Shown piece after piece: positions 9,230 to 18,800 of a stretch of DNA of 64,000 bases. The notes under the pieces are model-generated. The model had not been told where the DNA came from and did no database searches. It saw only the letters and a program-made list of their open reading frames with translations. Source of the stretch: Cupriavidus sp. P-10 (GTDB taxonomy: Bacteria; Pseudomonadota; Gammaproteobacteria; Burkholderiales; Burkholderiaceae); the NCBI RefSeq assembly GCF_003402535.2, contig NZ_AP025171.1, positions 1,054,001-1,118,000 of the forward strand. The letters are read 5' to 3'. Made by a program: the position numbers and the translations under genes. How positions within the stretch are numbered: position 1 is the stretch's first letter; every line of letters starts with the position of its first letter.

Positions 9230-9493
9230 ATGAACCGCAAAGGCCTGGTCGATGCCGCCTCGGCATTGGAAGACCTGGCGGCCGGCAATGTGCCGGCTGC
9301 CGCGCAAGTGGCGGCAGGCGCCGCCGCGCTGGAAAAGATCCATACCGATTACCCGGGCTGGCGCGATGTCGGCGATGCCCTGTTCGGCCTCAAGGCCCTC
9401 GCCAGCGGCTGCGGCATGGAGCTGGACGCCAACGGCCGCCAGCGCGCGGGCCGGCTGGCCGACGTCGTGCGCAGCCTGATCGACCAGATCTGA
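9230..9493 (+). CDS. small conserved-looking protein of unknown function
   Basis: Frame of 87 residues, alanine-rich and apparently all-helical (SALEDLAAGNVPAAAQVAAGAAALEKI), without signal peptide or cysteine pairs apart from one Cys. GGGGAGA about 8 nt before the ATG is a good ribosome site. It lies after the peptidase (175 nt) and ends 9 nt before the convergent phospholipase D-family gene. No family recognised. Confidence 0.65.
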   Translation: MNRKGLVDAASALEDLAAGNVPAAAQVAAGAAALEKIHTDYPGWRDVGDALFGLKALASGCGMELDANGRQRAGRLADVVRSLIDQI

Positions 9494-9502
9494 CGCAGTG
9501 GA

Positions 9503-11083
9503 CTAGAGCATCGACTCGATCGGCAGGATCGACAGGAACCAGATGCCAAGCCGGCGCCACCAGCTGGTGTTGGGCTCGGTGTCGTGGCGCACAACCTCGT
9601 CGCCGCGCCGCTCCAGCCAGTACAGCTTGCCTTGCTCGTCGAGCTTGACCTGGTAGGCCGCTTGCGGCACCACCGTGGCAAAGGTCGATTCGATGCGGCC
9701 GGCCAGCGTCGGGCTGTCGATCACGAAGCCGAGCTCGGTATTGAGGTTGGCCGAGCGCGGGTCGAAATTGAACGAGCCCACGAACACGCGGCTGGCATCG
9801 ACGGCAAAGGTCTTGGCATGGAGGCTGGAGCCGGAACTGCCGAACGGGCCGGCGGCGCGGTCCTCCTTCCTGGCCGGTGCCGCCGACCGCCGCAGTTCGT
9901 ACAGGTCCACGCCGGCCTCCAGCAGCGCCTTGCGGCGCTTGGCATAGCCGGAATGGACGGCGGCGACGTCGGTGGCCTCTAGCGCGTTGGTCAGCACGCG
10001 CACGGCAACGCCCTTTTCGGCCAGCTGCGAGAAGTAGGCGGTGCCGGCGGTGGACGGGACGAAGTAGGGCGAGACCAGATCCAGCTCGCGCTGCGGCTCG
10101 CCCAGGATCTCGCGCAGCTGGTGCGCGACCAGCGTGTCGCGCGATGCTTCGCCGAGGGCCTTGACCGGGTCGTCGCTGACGATGCGTGTCGCTGCCCACT
10201 CGAACTCCAGCGTGCCGTTGAGCATGTGCTGCACGTCGGGCACCTCGCGCAGCGCGGCCACGTAGGTGCCGGCGGCGGGGTTCTGCTCGACCGCGCGGGC
10301 GCTGCCGGCCAGCTCGTGCAGGCGCTCCACGCTGACCGGTGGCACCAGCCGGTCCACCGGGTAGGCCGAGGCGCTGGTCCAGTAGCGGTCGAAATCGTGC
10401 GCCACGTCTGCGGCGGCGGGGCCGATCGCAATCACGTCGAGGTCGGCGAACAGCACGCCGTCGGTAGCGCCGAAGTACTCGTCGCCGACGTTGCGTCCGC
10501 CGATGATCGTGGCGACGCCATCGGCGGTAAACGACTTGTTGTGCATGCGCCGGTTCAGGCGCCGGAAATCGGTCAGGAAATTGAGCGCCTTGGGCTGGCG
10601 CAGCACGAACGGGTTGAAGATCCGCACTTCGACCTGCGGATGCGCGTCCATGGCCGCCAGCAGCTCGTCCATGCCCGAAAGGCCGTTGTCATCGAGCAGC
10701 AGGCGCACGCGTACGCCGCGGTCGGCGGCCTCGTGCAGCGCCTCTAGCAGCAGGGTGCCGGTCAGGTCGTTACGCCAGATGTAGTACTGCACGTCGAGCG
10801 TGCGCTGCGCCGTGCGCGCCAGGTGTATGCGCGCGGCGAAGGCGGCGTGGGCGTTGTTCAGCGGGTGGATGCCGCTGAGTCCGGGATGGCCGGCCAGCGC
10901 GGCGGCTACCGCGCGGCCCAGCGGCGTGGCCGCTGCCTCGGCGGGCGTGATGGCGGTGGATTCGGTGCGGTGGTCCAGCGGCGGCAGCGCACAGCCGCCC
11001 ATCAGGGTGGCGCAGCACAGCAGCAGCGAACTGGCGTGCTGGCGGCGGTGGGGCACGAACGCGGCGTCTGTGGGCAATGGCAT
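9503..11083 (-). CDS. phospholipase D-family lipoprotein (cardiolipin synthase C-like)
   Basis: Protein of 526 residues. Two HKD motifs are present: HNKSFTADG with the GGRN tail in the middle, and HAKTFAVDASRVFVGSFNFDPRS near the C-terminus, so both halves of the active site are intact. The N-terminus carries a lipoprotein signal (LLLCCATLMGGCALPP), suggesting anchoring to the membrane with the enzyme in the periplasm. Bacterial relatives of this size include ClsC and periplasmic PLD-like transphosphatidylases. The start at 11083 is chosen for the signal peptide; the ribosome site is weak, and a longer frame upstream is low-complexity. Confidence 0.88.
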   Translation of the reverse strand: MPLPTDAAFVPHRRQHASSLLLCCATLMGGCALPPLDHRTESTAITPAEAAATPLGRAVAAALAGHPGLSGIHPLNNAHAAFAARIHLARTAQRTLDVQYYIWRNDLTGTLLLEALHEAADRGVRVRLLLDDNGLSGMDELLAAMDAHPQVEVRIFNPFVLRQPKALNFLTDFRRLNRRMHNKSFTADGVATIIGGRNVGDEYFGATDGVLFADLDVIAIGPAAADVAHDFDRYWTSASAYPVDRLVPPVSVERLHELAGSARAVEQNPAAGTYVAALREVPDVQHMLNGTLEFEWAATRIVSDDPVKALGEASRDTLVAHQLREILGEPQRELDLVSPYFVPSTAGTAYFSQLAEKGVAVRVLTNALEATDVAAVHSGYAKRRKALLEAGVDLYELRRSAAPARKEDRAAGPFGSSGSSLHAKTFAVDASRVFVGSFNFDPRSANLNTELGFVIDSPTLAGRIESTFATVVPQAAYQVKLDEQGKLYWLERRGDEVVRHDTEPNTSWWRRLGIWFLSILPIESML

Positions 11084-11252
11084 GGCGGTGGTCGGCGCGT
11101 CCCGCTGGCGGTCCGCGCGTTGCGTCAATGTACGCCATGTTGCCATGCCGGCGTGCATGACGGCATCAGCTGCCTGCGAATGACGCAGCGGGTGAATGCG
11201 AATTTCTAGGGGGATTGAAGAGCGGCGAGGTTTGCCGCTGCACAGGGCTTGC

Positions 11253-11280
11253 GTCCCTCTCCCGCGAGCGGGAGAGGGAC
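11253..11280. repeat. REP-like palindrome (CCCTCTCCC type)
   Basis: GTCCCTCTCCCG and CGGGAGAGGGAC form a perfect 12-bp stem around CGAG. It lies between the SodC stop (11311) and the phospholipase gene, with no T-tract, so it is more like an intergenic REP element than an intrinsic terminator. A related palindrome occurs at 19088-19116. Confidence 0.7.
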
Positions 11281-11310
11281 AACACCAGCAGGATCCGAAA
11301 CGCTTGCGAC

Positions 11311-11907
11311 TTAGGAAGCCGCCGCCACCACCCCGCAAGCAATGCGCCCGCCCGCATTGCCCGTCGGCTGCGTCTTGTAGTCGTCCGGATCCTTGTGCAC
11401 GACCACCGCGCGCCCGATCACGCTGTTGGCGCCGGTGCCGACCGACAGCGCCGGCAGCAGCATGCCGACGCGCACGTTGCCGTTGGCGTCGGCGGTAACG
11501 TTGTTCATGTCGCCGGCATGGTGCTCACCCGAGGTCATCTGGCCGTGCGGCTTGCCGCCCGGGTTGAAATGGCCGCCCGCGCTCATCGCGTCGGGCGCCG
11601 AGCAGTCGCCCTTTTCATGGACGTGGAAGCCATGGACGGTATTAGGCGGCAGGCCGGTGATCGAGGCGGTCATCAAGACTCCGCCCTGCTGCTGCTGGAA
11701 AGTCACGGTGCCGCCGGTGTTGGTGCCGCTCTTGGGCTGCAGCTGCGCGGTGGCACGGGCCCCGCTCGTGCTGGCCGAGGCCGCGGTGGCAGCGGTAGCA
11801 CCGCTGGCGCTGGACGAGGCCGAGGAGCTCATGCCGGAGCCGCCGCAGCCGGCCAGGAACACCGTTGCGGCAACGCAGGCAGCCAGGGGGGTAAGCACTT
11901 GTTTCAT
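11311..11907 (-). CDS. sodC: periplasmic Cu/Zn superoxide dismutase, lipoprotein type
   Basis: Protein of 198 residues. The copper/zinc ligand blocks are visible: GFHVHEKGDC (two Cu His and the first disulfide Cys), GGHFNPGGKPHG and GEHHAGDM (zinc site His residues and Asp), and VVVHKDPDDY (last Cu His), with the second disulfide Cys in GGRIACGV. A lipobox VFLAGC follows a short signal, and a Ser/Ala-rich linker of about 35 residues separates the lipid anchor from the enzyme. It detoxifies superoxide in the periplasm. AGAGGA about 6 nt upstream supports the ATG at 11907. Confidence 0.95.
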   Translation of the reverse strand: MKQVLTPLAACVAATVFLAGCGGSGMSSSASSSASGATAATAASASTSGARATAQLQPKSGTNTGGTVTFQQQQGGVLMTASITGLPPNTVHGFHVHEKGDCSAPDAMSAGGHFNPGGKPHGQMTSGEHHAGDMNNVTADANGNVRVGMLLPALSVGTGANSVIGRAVVVHKDPDDYKTQPTGNAGGRIACGVVAAAS

Positions 11908-12059
11908 CGGAATCCTCTTCTGGTCGTGATTTCGGATGAAACAGTATAGGTCGGCCAACGCGCTTGCGGCTTCCGGTTTTGTCCTACTAGGCACGTTCCG
12001 GATGCGCCTGCGCTTGCTGCACTTGCTGCCTGCACTTGCCGGTCGCGCCAGGAGGGAAG

Positions 12060-12995
12060 TCAGGCCGCTACCGCGAGGCGCTGCTGTGCCGCACCAAAAT
12101 GCGGGTGGCGCGAGAACTGGTCCGCCGCCCAGTTGACGAACACCCGCACCTTGGCCGACAGGTGCCGGTTCTGCGGATACATCGCCGAGATCGGCAGCTC
12201 GTCGGTCTGCCAGTCGGCCATGATCTCGACCAGCCGGCCGCTGGCCACGTAAGGCTCGGCCATGGCGCGCGAGATGCGGGCGATGCCGTGGCCTTCGAGT
12301 GTGCAGCCCACATAGACTTCGGGGTCGTTGGTCGAGATCGCCGAGGGCAGCAGTACCTCGCCGCGCTCCGTGCCGCGCGCCATCGGCCACGGCATCTCGC
12401 GCCCGGTGCGGTTGGACAGGTAGTTCACCGCCTTGTGCTGCGCCAGCTCGGCAAGGTCGCTCGGCGTGCCGGCGCGGTTCAGGTAGATCGGCGAGGCGTA
12501 GAACGCCAGCTTTACGTGGCCGATGCGGCGGGCCACCATCGATTCGTCCAGCGGAATCCCCACGCGCAACACCACGTCGACGCCTTCCTGCAGCAGGTCG
12601 ATGGGCTTGCCGTTGATGGTCAGCTCGAGCTTCAGGTCGGGGTAGGCCTGCAGGAAGTCATTCAGGGCAGGCACCAGGACCATGTTGGCCAGCGGCGCGG
12701 TGGTGTCGACCGACAATGTGCCGCGCGGCGAATTGTTCTGCCGCGTCAGCGACTGTTCGGCTTCTTCCACGTCCGCGAGGATGCGCACGCAGCGTTCGTA
12801 ATAGGCCGCGCCGTCGTTGGTCACGCTGATGCGGCGCGTGGTCCGGTGCAGCAGCTTGACGCCGAGGTGCGTCTCTAGGTTCTGGATCAGGCGGGTCAGC
12901 GTGGCCTTGGGCAGGTCCAGCGATTCGGCGGCGCGCGCAAAGCTGCCGACGTCCACGACCCGTGTGAATGCCTGCATTGATACGAGACGGTCCAT
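12060..12995 (-). CDS. LysR-type regulator of the adjacent efflux locus (CeoR/BpeT-like)
   Basis: Protein of 311 residues: N-terminal winged HTH (FTRVVDVGSFARAAESLDLPKATLTRLIQNLETHLG, residues ~10-45) and a LysR effector domain. It belongs to the CrgA/AaeR-like LysR branch (LLHRTTRRISVTNDGAAYYER). It is transcribed away from the lipase-like/adaptor/pump/outer-membrane-factor genes, the arrangement of regulator and pump known for ceoR-llpE-ceoAB-opcM in Burkholderia cenocepacia and bpeT with bpeEF-oprC in B. pseudomallei. By that analogy it activates the pump in response to a drug-like effector. Assignment rests on gene order as well as family. Confidence 0.9.
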   Translation of the reverse strand: MDRLVSMQAFTRVVDVGSFARAAESLDLPKATLTRLIQNLETHLGVKLLHRTTRRISVTNDGAAYYERCVRILADVEEAEQSLTRQNNSPRGTLSVDTTAPLANMVLVPALNDFLQAYPDLKLELTINGKPIDLLQEGVDVVLRVGIPLDESMVARRIGHVKLAFYASPIYLNRAGTPSDLAELAQHKAVNYLSNRTGREMPWPMARGTERGEVLLPSAISTNDPEVYVGCTLEGHGIARISRAMAEPYVASGRLVEIMADWQTDELPISAMYPQNRHLSAKVRVFVNWAADQFSRHPHFGAAQQRLAVAA

Positions 12996-13281
12996 GATGA
13001 GGTTCCGACGATAGATCCGAACGGCGTACCGCGCGCGCTCGTGACGCGCACGGCGTGGTTTGTTGTTGTGATTGGGGAAGTGCTGCCGGCTGGCTGGCGC
13101 CGGGGTGCGCGGGGGCGCTGGTCCGGCGTGGGTTTGTCAGGGCGTGCAGCGCCCGCAATGAATGAAAAGCAAGGTTGCGGATCGCCATGCGTGCCGAGAA
13201 CCGGAGTGAATCACATTTCCGATGACCTTGTCACGCGTGGGGTTTCGGTCCCGTGCTTCCGTTGCACTGCGCCCGATTATT

Positions 13282-13304
13282 CCAATCCGGGAACAGTGCA
13301 TTGG
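13282..13304. promoter_or_regulatory. candidate LysR operator (CCAAT-N13-ATTGG)
   Basis: CCAAT at 13282-13286 and ATTGG at 13300-13304 form an inverted repeat in the 400-base divergent region 12996-13395. It is the only striking dyad I find there, about 90 nt before the lipase-like gene. Spacing is longer than the classic T-N11-A box, so the call is tentative. No gene is seen in the rest of this intergenic region. Confidence 0.35.
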
Positions 13305-13395
13305 CAATCTCTCGCTTTATCCCATCCTCGTCAATCACCATAATCCGTTGCATCGCAACACTCAAGCGCATTGTTTTCCCCGTGCGCCAGACGCC

Positions 13396-14346
13396 ATGCC
13401 AAACAAGCCAGGCCAACGCCAGAATGCCGCTTTCGCCGCCACCGGCCAGGGCGAGCCGCGCGTGGCCGAGCACACGGTAACGAGCGACGGCCGCGAGATC
13501 GCGGTGTGCGTGTGCTACCCGCCGGGCTATCCCGCGCCGGGCGCCGAGGCGGCCACGTGGTTGCCCTGGCTGGTGTACCTGCATGCCGGCGGCTTTGTCG
13601 ATGGCGGCGTGGAGCGGGCGCGCAAGCTGGTGCAGGACCTGGCCCGCGCGGTGCCGGCCGTGGTGGTGACGCCGGCCTATTCGCTGGCGCCCGAAAACCC
13701 CTTCCCGGCGGCGCCCGAAGACGCGCACAGCACGGTGCAGTGGGTGCTGCGCAATGCCCGGCGCCTGAAGCTGGACAAGACCCGCTTCGCGCTGGTGGGC
13801 GAGGAAGCCGGCGGCAACCTGGCGATCGCGCTGGCGCAGATGCTGCGCGACCGCGGCACCGCGCAGCCACGCGGCCAGTGGCTGATCCGGCCGGTGACCG
13901 ACCCATGCCTGCAGCACGCGTCGTGCGCGGGCTTCGGCAGCGGCCAGGTGCTGATGGAAACGTTGCGGCGCATGGCCTGCAACTATCGCGATTACTTGCC
14001 GACGCCGGCGGACAGCGTGCATCCCTATGCCGCGCCGGCCATGGCTTCGCGCCTGGCCGGGCTGCCGCCCACGCTGGTCCAGGTCGCGGAACAGGATGCG
14101 CTACGTGCCGAAGGCGAAGCCTTCGCGCAGCGGCTGGGCAAGGCCGGTGTGCCGGCCCAGGCCATGATCATGCCCGGCGCCTGTGGCGACGGCGTGGAAG
14201 AGGCCCATGACGCGTGTCAGGCATGGGTCAACGAAGGTGCGCGGTTCCTGCAGCGATGTCTGGCTGCGGCCGACGATACCTCACCCCTGACCGAACGCCA
14301 GGCTGGCGCAAGCGCCAGCCGGCCTGGAGCCAAGCCCGCCGGCTGA
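13396..14346 (+). CDS. llpE: lipase-like alpha/beta-hydrolase of the efflux operon (LlpE-like), nucleophile lost
   Basis: Protein of 316 residues with the layout of a hormone-sensitive-lipase-type hydrolase: oxyanion region LHAGGFVDGG near residue 62, a structural SLAPENPFPAAPED motif near residue 98, and a late EQDALRAEG acid region. The nucleophile elbow, normally GDSAGG, reads GEEAGG at about residues 135-140, so the catalytic Ser is Glu; the usual HG near the C-terminus is also missing (MPGACGDGV). It is therefore probably catalytically dead. LlpE is the known name for the lipase-like protein at this position in ceo and bpeEF operons. Start at 13396 is chosen by domain extent; no strong ribosome site. 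Confidence 0.8.
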   Translation: MPNKPGQRQNAAFAATGQGEPRVAEHTVTSDGREIAVCVCYPPGYPAPGAEAATWLPWLVYLHAGGFVDGGVERARKLVQDLARAVPAVVVTPAYSLAPENPFPAAPEDAHSTVQWVLRNARRLKLDKTRFALVGEEAGGNLAIALAQMLRDRGTAQPRGQWLIRPVTDPCLQHASCAGFGSGQVLMETLRRMACNYRDYLPTPADSVHPYAAPAMASRLAGLPPTLVQVAEQDALRAEGEAFAQRLGKAGVPAQAMIMPGACGDGVEEAHDACQAWVNEGARFLQRCLAAADDTSPLTERQAGASASRPGAKPAG

Positions 14347-14528
14347 GCCGCTCCAGCCAATCGCCAGCCGGCTCTGTATCGGCCAGAGCCAGGTCCGCCG
14401 GTTTGCATGGGCGGCCCTAAGTCCGACTATCCAATCTGACCAGATTCCGGTCCGCCCCCGCGGACCGGCAGGCGGCGTTCGGCCATTTGCTTTTCCGGTT
14501 GAAGAAAACCCGAACAGGAGTTTGAGAA

Positions 14529-15773
14529 ATGCAGCAGCAGAAGCGACGTACCCTGATTGCCCTTGCCATCGTCGTGGTGCTCGGTGCCGGCGTGGCCGGC
14601 TCGGTCCTGCGCCCGTGGCACAGCGGCGAGGCCCATGCCAACACCCCGCCGCCGGCCCCGTCGATCGAAGTGGCCGCCGCGGTGGGCCAGACCATCACCG
14701 AGTGGGATGAGTTTTCCGGGCGCCTGGAGGCGGTCGACCGCGTGGAGATCCGGCCGCGCGTGGGTGGCACCATCGATGCCGTCCATTTCCGCGAGGGCGC
14801 GCTGGTGAAGAAGGGCGATCCGCTCTTCACCATCGACCCGCGCCCCTACGCAGCGGAAGTGGCACGCGCCGAGGCCGCGCTGGCCGCCGCGCAGGTTCGC
14901 GCCGCGCACGCCAAGAGCGAAGGCGAACGCGCACAGCGGTTGCTGGACGACAACGCCATCTCGCGGCGCGAGTTCGACGAGCGCATCCACGCCGCGCGCG
15001 AAACCAGCGCCAACGTGCGCGCCGCGCAAGCGCAGCTGGAAACCGCGCGCCTGAACCTGGCCTACACCCGCATCACCGCGCCGGTGTCTGGCCGCGTATC
15101 GCGCGCCGAAATCACGGTGGGCAACCTGGTGGCGCCGGGCGTGGCGACGCCGCCGCTGACCACGGTAGTGTCGGTGTCGCCGATCTACGCGAGCTTTGAG
15201 ATCGACGAGCAGAGCTACCTGCGCTACACCGCTCCCGGCGCCGGCGGCGGGCAGGCCAACCTGCCGGTCTACCTCGGCCTGGCCAACGAAGACGGCCATC
15301 CGCACCAGGGCAAGATCCAGTCGGTCGACAACCGGCTCGATACGCGCAGCGGCACCATCCGCGTGCGCGCCGTGTTCGACAACGACGACGGCCGCCTGCT
15401 GCCGGGCCTGTACGCCAAGGTCAAGATGGGCGGCGGCGCGCCGCATGCGGCGGTGCTGGTCAACGACCGCGCTGTCGGCACCGACCAGGGCAAGAAGTTC
15501 GTGCTGGTGGTCGACAAGACCAGCAAGCTGGTCTACCGCGAAGTCGAGCTCGGGCCCAACTACGAGGGCCTGCGCGTGATCCGCAAGGGGCTGAAGCCGG
15601 GCGAGAGCATCGTCGTCAACGGGCTGCAGCGCGTGCGCCCCGGCGACACGGTGCAGCCCAAGACGGTGGCGATGGCCTACCGCAGCGAGCTGGAGCCGCG
15701 CCAGGCAGCGCCTGACCGCAAGCAGGCCGCCAGCGGCAAGGGCGACGGCAACGAAGGCAAACCGGTGAGCTGA
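14529..15773 (+). CDS. RND efflux periplasmic adaptor (CeoA/BpeE-like)
   Basis: Protein of 414 residues with an N-terminal membrane anchor (residues 8-24) and no clear lipobox. Membrane-fusion-protein features are in order: lipoyl-like half VEIRPRVGGTIDAVHFREGALVKKGDPLF, a helical hairpin of about 70 residues (AEAALAAAQVRAAHAKSEGERAQRL...), second lipoyl half TAPVSGRVSRAEITVGNLV, and beta-barrel region. It bridges the inner-membrane pump and the outer-membrane channel. Followed 119 nt later by the pump gene in the same direction. Gene order argues for the CeoA/BpeE role. Confidence 0.93.
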   Translation: MQQQKRRTLIALAIVVVLGAGVAGSVLRPWHSGEAHANTPPPAPSIEVAAAVGQTITEWDEFSGRLEAVDRVEIRPRVGGTIDAVHFREGALVKKGDPLFTIDPRPYAAEVARAEAALAAAQVRAAHAKSEGERAQRLLDDNAISRREFDERIHAARETSANVRAAQAQLETARLNLAYTRITAPVSGRVSRAEITVGNLVAPGVATPPLTTVVSVSPIYASFEIDEQSYLRYTAPGAGGGQANLPVYLGLANEDGHPHQGKIQSVDNRLDTRSGTIRVRAVFDNDDGRLLPGLYAKVKMGGGAPHAAVLVNDRAVGTDQGKKFVLVVDKTSKLVYREVELGPNYEGLRVIRKGLKPGESIVVNGLQRVRPGDTVQPKTVAMAYRSELEPRQAAPDRKQAASGKGDGNEGKPVS

Positions 15774-15892
15774 TCCGCCTACCGACAGCAGAAAACCCCT
15801 GGCGCTCCCCTTCATTTGTGGATGGCGCCCGCCACGGCGGGCCGCCAGGGGACGCGCTACGCCAACGCAGGCCAACGCAGGCAGAGACCAAG

Positions 15893-18800
15893 ATGAATCT
15901 CTCTAAATTCTTTATCGACCGCCCCATCTTCGCGGGGGTGCTGTCGGTGCTGATCTTCCTGATTGGCGCCATCTCGATGTTCAAGTTGCCGATCTCGGAG
16001 TACCCGGAAGTGGTGCCGCCTTCGGTGGTGGTACGGGCCCAGTTCCCCGGCGCCAACCCGAAGGTGATCGCCGAGACGGTGGCCACGCCGCTTGAGGAAC
16101 AGATCAACGGCGTCGAGGACATGCTCTACATGAACTCGCAGGCTAACAGCGACGGCACGCTGACGCTGACCGTGACCTTCAAGCTGGGTACCGACCCGGA
16201 CAAGGCCCAGCAGCTGGTGCAGAACCGCGTCTCGCAGGCCGAGCCGCGCCTGCCCGAGGACGTGCGCCGGCTGGGCATCACCACCGTCAAGAGCTCGCCG
16301 GACCTGACCATGGTGGTGCACCTGGTCTCGCCGAACGACCGCTATGACATGACGTACCTGCGCAACTACGCGCTGATCAACGTGAAGGACCGCCTCGCGC
16401 GGATCCAGGGCGTGGGCCAGGTGCAGATGTTCGGCTCGGGTGACTACTCGATGCGCGTCTGGGTGAACCCGGAGAAGATCGCCGAGCGCGGCCTGGCCGC
16501 GTCCGACGTGGTGCGCGCGATCCGCGAGCAGAACGTGCAGGTGGCGGCCGGTGTGATCGGCCAGTCGCCGTCGCTGCCGGGCACCGACCTGCAGCTGTCG
16601 GTGAATGCGCAGGGCCGTCTGCAGACCGTGGAGGAGTTTGGCGACATCATCGTCAAGACCTCGCCCGACGGCGTGGTCACGTACCTGAAGGATATCGCCC
16701 GCATCGAACTGGGCGCGTCGGAGTACGCACTGCGCTCGCTGCTGGACAACAAGTCCGCCGTGGCGCTGCCGATCTTCCAGTCGCCGGGTTCGAACGCCAT
16801 CCAGATCTCGGATGACGTGCGCAAGACCATGGCCGAGCTGAAGCAGAACATGCCGGAAGGCGTGGACTACAGCATCGTCTATGACCCGACGCAGTTCGTG
16901 CGCCACAGCATCGAGGCCGTGGTCCACACGCTGTTCGAAGCCATAGCGCTGGTGGTGCTGGTGGTGATCCTGTTCCTGCAGACGTGGCGCGCATCGATCA
17001 TCCCGCTGCTGGCGGTGCCGGTGTCGATCGTCGGTACATTCGGCCTGATGTATGCATTCGGCTTCTCGATCAACGCGCTGAGCCTGTTCGGCCTGGTGCT
17101 GGCGATCGGTATCGTGGTGGACGATGCGATCGTGGTGGTGGAAAACGTCGAGCGGAACATCGAGGAAGGGCTGTCCCCGAAGGAGGCCACGTACAAGGCC
17201 ATGCGCGAAGTGAGCGGCCCCATCATCGCCATCGCGCTGACGCTGATCGCCGTGTTCGTGCCGCTGGCCTTCATGACGGGCCTGACCGGCCAGTTCTACA
17301 AGCAGTTCGCGCTGACGATCTCGATCTCGACCATCATCTCGGCCTTCAACTCGCTGACGCTGTCGCCGGCCCTGTCCGCGTTGCTGCTCAAGCGCCACGA
17401 TGCGCCCAAGGACTGGCTGACGCGTGGCATGGACCGTGTATTTGGCAAGTTCTTCGTGCGCTTCAACCGCTTCTTCGGCCGCAGCTCGGATAGCTATGGC
17501 CGTGGCGTGAAGGGTGTGATCCGCCGCAAGGGCTCGGTGTTCGGCGTCTACGCCGTGATGCTGGTGGCCACGTGGGGCGTGTTCCAGCTGGTGCCCAAGG
17601 GTTTCGTGCCGGCGCAGGACAAGCAGTATCTGGTGAGCTTTGCCAAGCTGCCTGATGGCGCCACGCTGGACCGCACCGAGGACGTGATCCGCCGTATGTC
17701 GGAGATCGCACTCAAGCATCCGGGCGTGGAGTCCGCCGTGGCCTTCCCGGGCCTGTCGATCAACGGCTTCACCAACAGCCCGAGCGCCGGCATCGTGTTC
17801 GTCACGCTCGATCCGTTCGACAAGCGCAAGAGCGATGAGCTGTCCGGCAATGCGATTGCCGCGGACCTGAACAAGCAGTATGGCTCGATCCAGGATGCCT
17901 TCATCGCCGTGTTCCCGCCCCCGCCGGTGCAGGGCCTGGGTACGATCGGCGGGTTCAAGATGATGATCGAGGATCGCGCCGCGCTGGGCTATGACGCGCT
18001 GTTCGACGCCACCAACGCATTCATGACCAAGGCGCGCGCCACGCCGGAGCTCGCCGGCATCTTCAGCAACTACCAGGTGAACGTGCCGCAGCTGGACGTG
18101 CAGCTCGACCGCACCAAGGCCAAGCAGCTGGGCGTGCCGGTGACCGATGTGTTCGAGACGCTGCAGACCTATCTGGGCTCGTCGTACGTGAACGACTTCA
18201 ACAAGTTCGGTCGTACGTACCAGGTCAAGGTGCAGGCCGACGCCCAGTTCCGCCAGCATGCCGAGGACATCCTGCAGCTGAAGGCGCGCAGCGCCAGCGG
18301 GGAAATGGTGCCGCTGTCGTCGCTGGTAAAGGTCAAGCAGAGCTTTGGTCCGGACAGCGTGATCCGCTACAACGCCTTCACGGCCGCGGACATGAACGGT
18401 GGGCCGGCGCCAGGGATCTCGTCGGGCCAGGCACAGGCGGCCGCCGAGCGCATTGCCGCCGAAACGCTGCCCAAGGGCATCGGCTTCGAATGGACCGAGC
18501 TGACGTACCAGGACATCCTGGCCGGCAACGCGGGGGTGTGGATCTTCCCGCTGTGCGTGCTGCTGGTGTTCCTGGTGCTGGCTGCGCAGTATGAAAGCCT
18601 GACGCTGCCGCTGGCGGTGATCCTGATCGTGCCGATGAGCCTGCTGGCGGCGATGACCGGGGTGTGGCTGACGCAAGGCGACAACAACATCTTCACGCAG
18701 ATCGGTTTCATCGTGCTGGTGGGGCTATCCGCGAAGAACGCGATCCTGATCGTGGAGTTTGCGCGCGAGCTTGAACATCACGGCCGCACGGTGGTGCAGG

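Noticed and set aside
11253..11280. Intrinsic terminator after sodC
   Set aside because: Perfect stem but no T-tract on either side; treated as a REP-like palindrome instead.
15857..18676. A 939-codon open frame antisense to the RND pump gene
   Set aside because: Rich in His, Arg, Gln and Asp without hydrophobic core pattern; it is the mirror of a strongly biased GC-rich gene, not a protein.
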